A stretch of 64,000 nt of DNA, from positions 1-64,000 of the forward strand of contig CALHAR010000009.1 in the NCBI GenBank assembly GCA_937931645.1, written 5' to 3'. The stretch's first letter is position 1. Each line of letters begins with the position of its first letter. A model generated the notes under the pieces. That model searched no databases. It saw only the letters and a program-made list of their open reading frames with translations, and was not told the DNA's origin. This document shows positions 46,274 through 55,757 of this stretch, one piece after another. The position numbers were made by a program, and so were the translations under genes. The stretch comes from an uncultured Alphaproteobacteria bacterium. GTDB taxonomy: Bacteria; Pseudomonadota; Alphaproteobacteria; Micavibrionales; Micavibrionaceae.

Positions 46274-48517
46274 TTATGCTTTTTGAACAAAGCTATCCAT
46301 GACACGTTTTTGCCCAACCTGATCAAAATTAATATCTAACTTTGATCCATCGATATGGACAATCGTTCCATTACCAAATTTATCATGAAAAACCCGCATA
46401 CCACTGGAAAACTCACCATCAACCGTACTTTGCTCTCTACTGTCGTAGGTCTTAACTTTCGGTTTCACCTGATATTTTTGACCAAAACCACTTGAATCCC
46501 AATGTGCAGAACGTCCTGCCTGCATCATCCCCATCTCACTTTGGGCTTCAATATGCTCTTCAGGCAGCTCATCAACAAAACGTGAAGGAATAGCATTCAC
46601 CCAACTGCCATACATACGCCTATTGGCCACAAACGAAATAAAAGACTTTTTACGCGCGCGCGTTATGCCAACATAAGCCAAACGACGCTCTTCTTCTAAA
46701 CCCTTAACTCCACTTTCATCCATAGAGCGTTGCGAGGGAAATAACCCATCTTCCCACCCTGGTAAAAACACAGTGTCATATTCCAAACCTTTAGCCGCAT
46801 GAAGCGTCATCAAAGTGATAAACTCACCCTCACTATTGTTTTGGTTTTCTAACACCAATGCAATATGTTCCAAAAATTGCTGTAGGGAATCAAAGTCTGC
46901 CATCGCAGAAACCAGCTCCTTTAAATTCTCTAAACGTCCCGGCGCATCAGGTGCTTTATCGGCCTTCCACATGTCATTATAACCAGACTCATCCAAAATA
47001 ATTGTCGCAAGCTCTCCTTGGTCAAGAGTATCAACCAATGACCTCCAGTGCTCGAAACTATCAATTAGCTTCATCAACGTCGCTCTAACTTTTGGTCTTA
47101 ACTCCTCAGTTTGCGTTAGGTCTTTTACTGCAGCATAAAGACTAATCCCCTTTGCACGCGCATGCTGATAAAGTGTTTTAACGGTTGAATCACCAAGTCC
47201 CCGTTTTGGTGTGTTTATAATTCTCTCAAACGCCAAGTCATCATTCTCTTGGGCAACAACCCGTAAATAGGCAAGAGCATCGCGAATTTCTTTACGCTCA
47301 TAGAAGCGTGGCCCACCAATAACACGGTAAGATAGCCCAAGCTGAATAAAACGTTCTTCAAATTCACGCATTTGAAACCCAGTACGTACTAAAACAGCCA
47401 TTTGATTAAGGCTTGATCCTTTGTTTTGTAAGGTTTCAATCTCCTCACCAACCCAGCGCGCCTCTGCCGCGCCATCCCACAAGCCCCGCACAGTCAACTT
47501 TTCACCATCACCCGCATCAGTAAAAAGCTGCTTTCCTAAACGATCGCTATTATTATCAATAACACTATTGGCGGCGGCTAAAATATGACCTGTTGATCTA
47601 TAATTTTGCTCCAAACGAACAGTTTTTGCTCCAACAAAATCTTTCTCAAACCGTAAAATATTATCAACTTCCGCTCCACGCCACCCATAGATAGATTGAT
47701 CATCATCACCCACGCAGCAAATATTATTTGACCCCTTTGCTAACAATCGAAGCCATAAATATTGCGCAACGTTCGTATCTTGGTATTCGTCAACTAAAAT
47801 ATACTTAAAACGACGATGATAATCCTCTAGCACGTTTGAGTTTTTCGGATTTTTTAAAATAGTAATAATATGAAGTAATAAATCTCCAAAATCACAAGCA
47901 TTCAAAACCTTCATTCTTTGTTGGTACTGCATATATAAAAGCAACATTTTTCCATTTGCAAAATCTCCAACTTCATTCGTCTGAACATCACTTGGTATTT
48001 TACCTTTATCTTTCCAACTAGAAATCATATCCGCAACCGCCTTTGGTGGATTTTTCTTCGGGTCAATACCGTTCTCTTCCAATAGTTGCTTACACAGGCG
48101 AACTTGATCGTCCGCATCCAAAATTGTAAAATTGGAGTCGAGTCCCACTAATCCCGCATGAGCGCGTAACATCCGCGCCGCCAACGAATGAAACGTGCCT
48201 AGCCACCAACCCTCAACAGCAATCCCGCCCATAATATTGCTAATACGCTGCTTCATTTCCTGCGCAGCCTTGTTGGTAAAGGTCACAGCCAGTATTTGCC
48301 CTGGAAAAGCTTGATTAGATTGTAATAAATGCGCCAAACGCGTTGTTAAAACACGGGTTTTCCCTGTCCCTGCCCCCGCCAATACCAAAACAGGGCCATC
48401 AGTTGCCAAAACAGCCTCTTGCTGCGCGGGATTTAAATCATCATAAATCGCGTTTTGGCGGTTTTGCTCTTCTTCGCGTGGGTCATAATCAATTGTAAAT
48501 GTCATGGGGATAGTCAT
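46274..48517 (-). CDS. uvrD: UvrD/PcrA-family DNA helicase
   Basis: The 747-residue superfamily 1A helicase has motif I LAGAGTGKTRV, motif II VDEYQDTN, motif III DDDQSIYGWRG, motif IV LEQNYRST, motif V TLHAAKGLEYD and motif VI YVGITRARK. It ends in a Tudor-like module (HDKFGNGTIVHIDG) that binds RNA polymerase in PcrA. It unwinds DNA 3' to 5' in excision and mismatch repair. All motifs are intact. Confidence 0.95.
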   Translation of the reverse strand: MTIPMTFTIDYDPREEEQNRQNAIYDDLNPAQQEAVLATDGPVLVLAGAGTGKTRVLTTRLAHLLQSNQAFPGQILAVTFTNKAAQEMKQRISNIMGGIAVEGWWLGTFHSLAARMLRAHAGLVGLDSNFTILDADDQVRLCKQLLEENGIDPKKNPPKAVADMISSWKDKGKIPSDVQTNEVGDFANGKMLLLYMQYQQRMKVLNACDFGDLLLHIITILKNPKNSNVLEDYHRRFKYILVDEYQDTNVAQYLWLRLLAKGSNNICCVGDDDQSIYGWRGAEVDNILRFEKDFVGAKTVRLEQNYRSTGHILAAANSVIDNNSDRLGKQLFTDAGDGEKLTVRGLWDGAAEARWVGEEIETLQNKGSSLNQMAVLVRTGFQMREFEERFIQLGLSYRVIGGPRFYERKEIRDALAYLRVVAQENDDLAFERIINTPKRGLGDSTVKTLYQHARAKGISLYAAVKDLTQTEELRPKVRATLMKLIDSFEHWRSLVDTLDQGELATIILDESGYNDMWKADKAPDAPGRLENLKELVSAMADFDSLQQFLEHIALVLENQNNSEGEFITLMTLHAAKGLEYDTVFLPGWEDGLFPSQRSMDESGVKGLEEERRLAYVGITRARKKSFISFVANRRMYGSWVNAIPSRFVDELPEEHIEAQSEMGMMQAGRSAHWDSSGFGQKYQVKPKVKTYDSREQSTVDGEFSSGMRVFHDKFGNGTIVHIDGSKLDINFDQVGQKRVMDSFVQKA

Positions 48518-48562
48518 ACCAGCCCATAACAGGGCGATGCAATAGCAATAAGTTTAGAGAAA

Positions 48563-49627
48563 CTATTTGTTCATCTCATGGGGCGATGGTGCCACGCTCA
48601 CCTGATTACGTCCTTTATTTTTAGAACTGTAAAGAGCCATATCAGCGCGACGAATAAGATCTTCCGTCACTTCGCTGCCACCATAAAATTGGGCCACCCC
48701 TAATGAAACTGTGATTTGCCCTAAATTATCACCTGTGGCGCGGTTAATAACTTCTTTTTTCTCAACCGCTTTACGCAAATTCTCTGCTACGGCGCGCGCC
48801 GCATTCTCGTTGGTATCTGGTAAAATAATAGCAAACTCTTCACCGCCATACCGCGCCGCCATATCTTGCCCTTTAACTTCATTCACCAACGTCATCGCAA
48901 CCAAACGTAAAACCTGATCCCCAACCTGATGTCCGTATTTGTCGTTAAAGCTTTTAAAATGGTCAATATCGATCATAATTAAAGAGAAAATCATATTATC
49001 GCGCTTACATTCACGAAGAATACGGCCTATCTGTTCATCAAACGCCTTACGATTCGCCAGGCCTGTTAGCCCATCTGTAATTGCTTGTTGGCGAATACGC
49101 TCCATATCACGCTTAAGCTCAGCCATCATTGCAGAGGACTGGTCAAGACGTTGCTCAAGATCTTGATTATATTTCATCATGTTGTTGGTTTCGGATGAAA
49201 TGAAATTCAAAACAGATTTCACATCATCAGACACATCAATATTCTCCAGCTTCCCAGAAGCTTCTTGAAGTGATCCTGTAAATTTTTGTGTTGTATCTTT
49301 TACGTTCTGCATTAAATCAGAGACGTGATGTAATGTTGAATTAATTTGATCTCCGGCGCGCTGATAAGTCTCGCGCTCATGCCCTGAGTTTAAATATTTC
49401 TCATACAAATCCTTACAATCGCGCTCTGTAATTTTTGGTTGATCAAGTAAAATTTCATTAATTTCATCGCGCAACTTAGGGTTAACATTCGCATAATACA
49501 CGTATAAAACTTCAAAATTTTGCGGTACAGGAGGAATTCCGTCCTGACGCATACGGTCGAATGCTTTAGATGCAAAATTATCTGCAACATCCAACTCATG
49601 ATTATAAAAATCTATAATAGACGTCAT
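48563..49627 (-). CDS. GGDEF diguanylate cyclase
   Basis: The 354-residue cytoplasmic protein has a helical N-terminal region (1-180; signal input, predicted coiled coil at about 155-185) and a GGDEF domain at about 185-345 with an intact GGEEF at 261-265, so it can make cyclic di-GMP. The feedback-inhibition site RxxD is KGQD (252-255), so product inhibition may be weak. It has no membrane segment. It could feed the LapA-type adhesin and the exopolysaccharide, both usual targets of cyclic di-GMP. Confidence 0.92.
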   Translation of the reverse strand: MTSIIDFYNHELDVADNFASKAFDRMRQDGIPPVPQNFEVLYVYYANVNPKLRDEINEILLDQPKITERDCKDLYEKYLNSGHERETYQRAGDQINSTLHHVSDLMQNVKDTTQKFTGSLQEASGKLENIDVSDDVKSVLNFISSETNNMMKYNQDLEQRLDQSSAMMAELKRDMERIRQQAITDGLTGLANRKAFDEQIGRILRECKRDNMIFSLIMIDIDHFKSFNDKYGHQVGDQVLRLVAMTLVNEVKGQDMAARYGGEEFAIILPDTNENAARAVAENLRKAVEKKEVINRATGDNLGQITVSLGVAQFYGGSEVTEDLIRRADMALYSSKNKGRNQVSVAPSPHEMNK

Positions 49628-49694
49628 TGATTAAACCTTCTTATACGAACAATCCATAATTAAACATATTAATTACCAAGAACCAATAAGATAT

Positions 49695-50288
49695 TTAAAT
49701 CCATTTTGTAGTCGGGTCAAATTTTTCTAGTGGTGCCTGCTTCAAAGCAGCAGGGACATCTTCAACCGCCTCAACCGTTACAAACATATTAAGATCTTCA
49801 ACACGCATAAACCCTTGATTTGCAATGTGTTTTGTCGCCTTCAGCATATCGTCCCAATACCCGTTCATATTCACAAGAACGATCGGCTTATCGTGCAACC
49901 CTAATTGCTTCCACGTTAATAACTCAAATAATTCATCTAAAGTCCCTAAACCGCCCGGCAAAATAACAAAGGCTTGAGATCTATCAACCATCATTTGTTT
50001 ACGTACATGCATCGTTTCCACAACCACAAGTTCGGTCAACTCTTCATGCTGTACTTCACGGTCTTTAATGTGAGAAGGAATAATTCCAACAACCTCTCCA
50101 CCAGATCTCAGAGCAGAATCTGCAACCAACCCCATCAAACCAACGCGCCCGCCGCCATAAACAACACCCCAATCTTCTTTGGCAAGCAATGCTCCTAGTT
50201 TGGTCGCGGCATCTTTATAGGCATCATCAACTTTCGAAGAAGACCCACAATAAACACATACATTCTTAATTTTCTTAATTTCACTCAT
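49695..50288 (-). CDS. LOG-family nucleotide phosphoribohydrolase (cytokinin-activating type)
   Basis: The 197-residue protein has CVYCGSSSKVD, VYGGGRVGLMG, MHVRKQMM and PGGLGTLDE, the fingerprint of the TIGR00730/LOG family. Members hydrolyse nucleoside 5'-monophosphates to release the base, including cytokinin precursors; in bacteria the usual substrate is AMP-like. The family call is secure and the in-cell substrate is not known. It stands alone on the minus strand. Confidence 0.92.
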   Translation of the reverse strand: MSEIKKIKNVCVYCGSSSKVDDAYKDAATKLGALLAKEDWGVVYGGGRVGLMGLVADSALRSGGEVVGIIPSHIKDREVQHEELTELVVVETMHVRKQMMVDRSQAFVILPGGLGTLDELFELLTWKQLGLHDKPIVLVNMNGYWDDMLKATKHIANQGFMRVEDLNMFVTVEAVEDVPAALKQAPLEKFDPTTKWI

Positions 50289-50484
50289 AAATTCATTTCT
50301 TTTCTATTTTATTTATTCTTCGTAGCATCACCTCATTGTCTTAAAAGGTAATATAAGCAACCTGCAAGATACTCACTATAGCTGTAAAAAAATATTTCTC
50401 ATTTATACCCTTTATTTACTTCGGATGAAAGATGTCATAGAAAAGAAGCTATTAATTTTTATCGTAAACTGAAAAGAGAACAAA

Positions 50485-51201
50485 ATGTCCCTCATAGACA
50501 CTATTACCCGCACTATGCTTGTTAAACCTCACCCTGCTGGGTATCCCTTTATAGGTGGTGCTTTAGCACTAGCCATCTTATTTCTTTTGGTCTGGAAGCC
50601 ACTGGGAGTTATTACCCTTATTTTGGCATTATTTATCATGTATTTCTTTCGTGATCCTGTTCGCGCAGTTCCGCAAAAAGAAGGATTGGTTATTGCGCCC
50701 GCCGATGGCCGCATTATTTCCATTACTCCTAACCATGCTCTACCTGATGACTTAGGAACCGAACTGGACTTAGGAAACAATTTTACCAAAATCAGTATTT
50801 TTCTTTCTGTATTAGATGTCCACGTCAACCGAACACCCGTTAATGGTGACGTCATAAAGACGTTTTATTATGAAGGGAAATTTTTAAATGCTGAGCTTGA
50901 TAAAGCCAGCGAAGAGAATGAAAGAAGTATCGCCCTTATCAAAACCGACAAAGACCAATATGTCGGTGTATCACAAATTGCAGGATTAATTGCACGTCGC
51001 ATCATTACAGATTTAAAAGAAGGCAATAAAGTAACAGCTGGTGAGCGTTTTGGCCTTATCCGTTTTGGAAGCCGTACTGATATCTACCTCCCCAAAAATA
51101 TCAACCCGCAGGTTTGTGTCGGGCAACGCACCCTTGGTGGAGAAACTATTTTAGCTGACTTAAACGCCAAAGAAGCCCCTATGACAGCCGTCAGTATTTA
51201 A
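50485..51201 (+). CDS. psd: phosphatidylserine decarboxylase proenzyme, short form
   Basis: Psd makes phosphatidylethanolamine. The 238-residue protein is the short form, with two N-terminal hydrophobic segments, the segments VIAPADGRIISI and SVLDVHVNRTP, and the self-cleavage site G195-S196 in FGSR, where the new pyruvoyl group forms. This replaces the LGST of longer enzymes. It precedes pssA by 9 bases, so the two consecutive steps of the pathway are co-transcribed. Confidence 0.95.
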   Translation: MSLIDTITRTMLVKPHPAGYPFIGGALALAILFLLVWKPLGVITLILALFIMYFFRDPVRAVPQKEGLVIAPADGRIISITPNHALPDDLGTELDLGNNFTKISIFLSVLDVHVNRTPVNGDVIKTFYYEGKFLNAELDKASEENERSIALIKTDKDQYVGVSQIAGLIARRIITDLKEGNKVTAGERFGLIRFGSRTDIYLPKNINPQVCVGQRTLGGETILADLNAKEAPMTAVSI

Positions 51202-51210
51202 AAAACCATC

Positions 51211-52083
51211 ATGACAAAAACCACTTTAAAACCTGTAAAAAATAAACAAAATAACGAAGAAACGTATGACGATTCCCACGCGGGCATTCTCGGTTATCAC
51301 AAATTAATTCCCAATGTCATGACACTAATGGCCTTGGCCGCAGGGCTGACCAGCATACAATTTGCAATAGATTTGAAGTGGGAACATGCCGCAATCGCCA
51401 TATTAATTGCGGCTATCTTAGATGTCTTAGATGGCGCAACGGCGCGTCTTTTAAAAGCAACCAGCGCTTTTGGCGCACAACTAGATAGCTTCTCTGACTT
51501 TCTGGCGTTTGGCGTTGCCCCTGCCATCATTTTATATCTATGGATTTTGGAAGAATCTGGTAAAGTTGGCTGGATCGCAATGCTCGTCTTTGCCGTTGCT
51601 TCGGCCATGCGTTTGGCACGGTATAACATTACACCGACCCCCAAAACAGGGGTATGGTCAAAAGGGTTTTTTGCAGGCGTTCCCGCCCCTGCGGGTGCGG
51701 GTATGGCATTTTTACCGCTTTATATCTGGCTCATGGCTCCTGATTATTTTGAAAGCTTCGCCGCCGCCAATATATTAGTTGGCGTTTGGGTTATGCTTTG
51801 GGCAGGAATGATGATCAGCCGGGTGCCCACATGGTCCAGCAAGCAAATTAAATTTAAACCTAAAATGGCAATGCCAATGCTCGCCTTTATTGCCGTTATC
51901 ATCGCCGCCTTAATTCAGGCACCATGGCCTACCTTAACCATCATGGCACTGGCCTATATGCTCAGTATCCCTTTTTCAATCCGTCACTTTAAAAAGATTG
52001 TCAAAGAAAGCGACGAGGAAATCGACATGACAGACCTCGCTCTGGGTATTTCAGAAAGTGATGATTTTAATAGTGAAAAATAA
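51211..52083 (+). CDS. pssA: CDP-diacylglycerol-serine O-phosphatidyltransferase
   Basis: This inner-membrane enzyme makes phosphatidylserine from CDP-diacylglycerol and serine. Its 290 residues hold about eight hydrophobic segments and the CDP-alcohol phosphotransferase motif: D71, D74, G75, A78, R79, G88, D92 and D96 in the segment starting DVLDGATARL. It follows psd. The serine it uses comes from the serABC pathway encoded elsewhere in the window. Confidence 0.95.
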   Translation: MTKTTLKPVKNKQNNEETYDDSHAGILGYHKLIPNVMTLMALAAGLTSIQFAIDLKWEHAAIAILIAAILDVLDGATARLLKATSAFGAQLDSFSDFLAFGVAPAIILYLWILEESGKVGWIAMLVFAVASAMRLARYNITPTPKTGVWSKGFFAGVPAPAGAGMAFLPLYIWLMAPDYFESFAAANILVGVWVMLWAGMMISRVPTWSSKQIKFKPKMAMPMLAFIAVIIAALIQAPWPTLTIMALAYMLSIPFSIRHFKKIVKESDEEIDMTDLALGISESDDFNSEK

Positions 52084-52098
52084 ACGTCATGCTTTAGC

Positions 52099-52485
52099 TT
52101 AAGCCATATTATTCGGCGCTGGTGCAATAGGCTCTTTAATATAGTGCGTATTATTCAGGTCCAGAGCATTATCAACAGGCGATGGCGCTGCATTATCACC
52201 TATTGCCGTAACCTGTAAAACTGCCGCAACTTCTTGAACCTCAGGACGTTCTGTCAATTCTTCTACTAAGCCTCCAACCTGTCCCATTAACTCACCCAGA
52301 ATACCTGTATTTGGCGCCACCTCTGTTAAATTATACGAAGCAGTATACACCAAGTCTGAAACTGAACTATCAGTTTGAATAACGAACGAGGTCGATTCAG
52401 GATTCGGAACCGCTGGTGAAGGCGCGCTCATTTTCCAAGCATCCTTCATATCTGGCGCTGTACTAAGACTCTCAACTGTTACCAT
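52099..52485 (-). CDS. uncharacterised protein, second gene of a coupled pair
   Basis: The 128-residue protein is rich in A, P, S, T and V and has no signal peptide or membrane segment. The middle holds a short helix-prone acidic stretch (MGQVGGLVEELTERPEVQEV) and the ends look disordered. I recognise no domain. Its ATG overlaps the stop of the upstream gene by one base (TAATG), so the two are translated together and probably act together. Confidence 0.6.
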   Translation of the reverse strand: MVTVESLSTAPDMKDAWKMSAPSPAVPNPESTSFVIQTDSSVSDLVYTASYNLTEVAPNTGILGELMGQVGGLVEELTERPEVQEVAAVLQVTAIGDNAAPSPVDNALDLNNTHYIKEPIAPAPNNMA

Positions 52486-53216
52486 TATACGAGCGCCTCT
52501 TCATCTTCATTTAAATGAGTAGGGGGTTTTGGACCTTGGCCCATACGGTCATGATTCATCCCTGGTGCATTTGACCCCATACCACCTGGACCTGCTGGTC
52601 CTTTTGCTTTCAACGCAATCGCTCTTTGCAACGCTTGCTCATTGGCCAACGAAATACCAAAATCTAGCACTTGTTTTATTTGGCCAACATGCGTTGTTGA
52701 TGCAACAACACTCTCATCTGCTTGCACCCCTGTTGTTTCTTGTACCAAACTGCCCATAGATGTCTCTGATGTTGCCATTTTTTCTGTCATACTTCTACCT
52801 ACTGGCGTCTTAATTGGTGCCTTTTTCATGTCAGAAAAACCATCTTCCATTGAACGGGCGCCACCCTTAACAGCTTTGGCAACATCCTTACCTTTTGATG
52901 GGTTGGTACTACCTTCTTGTAAAGCCTGTAATCCTACAGAGGCAATTTGGATACCAGGAGAACTCGTCAATATTTCTGAGGCCACCTTACCTTCCACTGT
53001 GCCTTCTGCAAATTTCGCTTCTTGTTTGGCACCCGCTTCTTTACGCGCACCATCTGTAATTTCACTTTGTTGTTTGGAAACTTCTACTTGTTCGACCGCG
53101 CTAGTTACTTTTGCGCTTTCCTGAATGGCGCTTGCTTTACGCTTCACATCTTCGATAAGCCCTATAGACGCGTCATCGGGTAGCTCTTCAATATAACCAC
53201 TGTTTTTGCTTGCCAT
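52485..53216 (-). CDS. uncharacterised low-complexity protein, first gene of a coupled pair
   Basis: The 243-residue protein is hydrophilic and rich in A, K, E, S and G. It has stretches of predicted helix (SAIQESAKVTSAVEQVEV and LDFGISLANEQALQRAIALK) and a glycine/proline-rich C-terminus (KGPAGPGGMGSNAPGMN). It has no signal peptide and no recognised domain. The layout suggests a scaffold or a secreted or phage-like structural helper, but that is a guess. It lies between pssA and comM. Confidence 0.6.
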   Translation of the reverse strand: MASKNSGYIEELPDDASIGLIEDVKRKASAIQESAKVTSAVEQVEVSKQQSEITDGARKEAGAKQEAKFAEGTVEGKVASEILTSSPGIQIASVGLQALQEGSTNPSKGKDVAKAVKGGARSMEDGFSDMKKAPIKTPVGRSMTEKMATSETSMGSLVQETTGVQADESVVASTTHVGQIKQVLDFGISLANEQALQRAIALKAKGPAGPGGMGSNAPGMNHDRMGQGPKPPTHLNEDEEALV

Positions 53217-53378
53217 TTCTCTAACCCTTTATTTCATCCCTGCTATATATTCTTTTTATCATATAGGTTTTTCCCTAATATATAATTAAGATATCTTACT
53301 ATTAGAGTACCTAAAAACGCTCACTAAATACAAATTTACGCGAACTTTGGATATAATCTTAAATAAAATTATTTTGAA

Positions 53379-54911
53379 TCAATAGTTTATGTTTATTTTT
53401 CGGTAACTGAGCGATTCCGCGACATGATTTTCATTAATGTCGCCAAATACCCCTTCTAAATCCGCAATTGTACGGGCGACACGGATCAAACGATAATAAC
53501 CTCTGGCAGAGAATTTCATGCGTTCTGCGGCTTTATTAAGCAAGCTTTGCGCTGCTGGACTTAAAATAAACACCTTTTCCAGTACATCACCACTAGCATG
53601 AGCATTCATAGTGATAGCCCCTTCAATGCCCTCAACCTTTCTAAAACGCTCTATTTGTGCCTCACGCGCCGTTAAAACACGTTTTGCCACCATTTCAGAG
53701 CTTTCACCAACCGCCTTGCCCAAGTCTGCGACAGAAACAGGGGGAACCTCAACCTTAATATCAATACGATCTAACAAAGGCCCTGATAATTTAGCCTGAT
53801 AATCCGACCCACAGCGCGGCGCTTTGGTACATTCTTGATCTGCTGATCCTAAATACCCACAACGGCACGGGTTCATCGCCGCGATTAATTGAAACCGCGC
53901 TGGATAAGACGCATGATGATTGGCGCGCGCAATTAAAGTTTTCCCTGTTTCTAAAGGTTGGCGCAAAGCCTCTAATGTATTTCGTGAAAACTCAGGTAAC
54001 TCATCTAAAAATAAAACACCGTGATGCGCCAGTGATATCTCACCAGGTTTCACTTTATGCCCCCCACCTATCAAAGCAGGTAAGCTCGCCGAATGATGCG
54101 GGTCACGATAGGGTCGCGTTTTCATGAGTCCACCTTCAGGTAGAGTTCCCGATAAAGAATGTATCATCGAAACCTCTAAAGCCTCACGCGGTGAAAGCGG
54201 TGGTAAAATCCCTGGCAGGCAACTGGCCAGCATTGATTTACCCGACCCTGGTGGCCCCATCATTAATAAATTATGCCCCCCTGCTGCTGTCACTTCCAGC
54301 GCTCTTTTTGCGCTCTCTTGCCCCTTCACATTGGCTAAATCAGGCACTTTAATTGCCCCACCTTCATCAACCAATTTTCCAACAGGACGGCTCAACATTT
54401 GTGTGCCTTTAATGTGGTTAATAAGTTGCAGTAAATTTTGCGGTGCTAAAATTTGAAGATCATCCCCCGCCCACGCGGCCTCACCACCGCACGCATCTGG
54501 ACAAATTAAACTATTATCATTGGTCGCCGCATGGATAGCCGCAGGTAAAACACCGGCAACACTTCTAATGCCCGCATCCAAAGAAAGCTCACCCAACACC
54601 ACATAATCTTCCATTTCTAATTTTGGAATAACATCCATCGCCGCCAATAACCCCAGCGCAATAGGCAGGTCATAATGCGACCCCTCTTTATTAACATCGG
54701 CGGGCGCCAAATTTACCGTTAAACGTTTTGGTGGTAACGCAATACCTAACGCATGAAGCGCCGCACGCACACGCTCTTTACTTTCTGCCACCGCCTTATC
54801 AGGCAGGCCAACAATCGTAAAGTTCGGCAGACCATTTGAGATTTGCACCTGCACATCTACAGGGCGCACATCCACCCCCTGAAACGCTATCGTATTAATT
54901 TTTGCGGTCAT
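53379..54911 (-). CDS. comM: ComM/YifB-family Mg-chelatase-like AAA ATPase
   Basis: The 510-residue protein has an N-terminal Lon-protease-like domain (about 1-165), an AAA domain with Walker A GPPGSGKSM and Walker B VLFLDELPEF, and a Mg-chelatase C-terminal domain with a cysteine-containing NPCRCGYLG segment. ComM is a hexameric helicase that promotes branch migration during integration of transforming DNA. No other competence gene is near. Confidence 0.95.
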   Translation of the reverse strand: MTAKINTIAFQGVDVRPVDVQVQISNGLPNFTIVGLPDKAVAESKERVRAALHALGIALPPKRLTVNLAPADVNKEGSHYDLPIALGLLAAMDVIPKLEMEDYVVLGELSLDAGIRSVAGVLPAAIHAATNDNSLICPDACGGEAAWAGDDLQILAPQNLLQLINHIKGTQMLSRPVGKLVDEGGAIKVPDLANVKGQESAKRALEVTAAGGHNLLMMGPPGSGKSMLASCLPGILPPLSPREALEVSMIHSLSGTLPEGGLMKTRPYRDPHHSASLPALIGGGHKVKPGEISLAHHGVLFLDELPEFSRNTLEALRQPLETGKTLIARANHHASYPARFQLIAAMNPCRCGYLGSADQECTKAPRCGSDYQAKLSGPLLDRIDIKVEVPPVSVADLGKAVGESSEMVAKRVLTAREAQIERFRKVEGIEGAITMNAHASGDVLEKVFILSPAAQSLLNKAAERMKFSARGYYRLIRVARTIADLEGVFGDINENHVAESLSYRKININY

Positions 54912-54998
54912 ATCGTTCCTCTTACCTGTCTGTTATTACACAAAACAAAAAAGAACAAAAGAGAAACATTTTGATTATTTGATTATAGCGAAACTAAC

Positions 54999-55634
54999 AT
55001 GCTATTATTTATTATGGTAAAATTATATCACGCGACACCAACCCCTTTCCAAGGCACGACCTTAGAACCACGAACAAGTCATCGAATCATTAATGGTAAG
55101 CAAGGCCCTTTTGCATTTGCGGCCAGTGACGAAGGGCACGCCCTCACCTATACCGTACCAAAGGGTGTCCGCCTTATGAATGCGCACATAGCCCAAACAG
55201 GCGCACAAATTTTAGTTATTGATCGCGAGTCTGACATCGAAGACCCTGATTTAACAGGCGGTATATATGAGTTTGAATCAAATGATTTTGAACAAGCCAT
55301 CTTTGATGGTAAGCCTTCTAATCAATGGATCACAACACAGCCTGTTAATTTAGAGATGGCCACTTATACGCCGATATCATCCTTAAATAAATTAATGAAA
55401 GCAAAAATACAGCTCTACCAAATAGGAGAAAATAACGCGCTTACCAAAGAAGCTTTTATGGAAGCCGTATTTGACGAAAATGTTGATACTTATCAGTTTA
55501 TACAAGATCAGTTAGAAAACGAGAATATGCGATGGATGAACCAAGAACAAGAAATTAACCCCACCAATCCCTTTCCTACTACTGAAACTGGCATAAATCA
55601 CGGCACAACAGCTACATTCAAACCCTCCCCCTAA
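54999..55634 (+). CDS. uncharacterised protein with an ADP-ribosyltransferase-like N-terminus
   Basis: The 211-residue protein has no firm homologue that I recognise. Residues 6-75 (LYHATPTPFQG, TLEPRTSHRI, PFAFAASDEGHALTY, VPKGVRL) have the pattern of small toxins and modifiers with the ADP-ribosyltransferase fold: a YH-containing first strand, then a strand ending in aromatic and small residues. A possible third catalytic position is around YEFESND. The C-terminal third is acidic and may be disordered. An ATG at 55014 (MVKLYHAT) is an alternative start. The enzyme assignment is a hypothesis. Confidence 0.6.
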   Translation: MLLFIMVKLYHATPTPFQGTTLEPRTSHRIINGKQGPFAFAASDEGHALTYTVPKGVRLMNAHIAQTGAQILVIDRESDIEDPDLTGGIYEFESNDFEQAIFDGKPSNQWITTQPVNLEMATYTPISSLNKLMKAKIQLYQIGENNALTKEAFMEAVFDENVDTYQFIQDQLENENMRWMNQEQEINPTNPFPTTETGINHGTTATFKPSP

Positions 55635-55757
55635 AATTTAACTTTTTATTCATTTTCTTTTAACGGCTTCTTCATATTTTTTGTTTAACAATAGAACTTA
55701 AGAGAGGCGAGCAAAAAATAATCGCTTTATTATTTGGGATAAAAAAGGGGTAAGACG

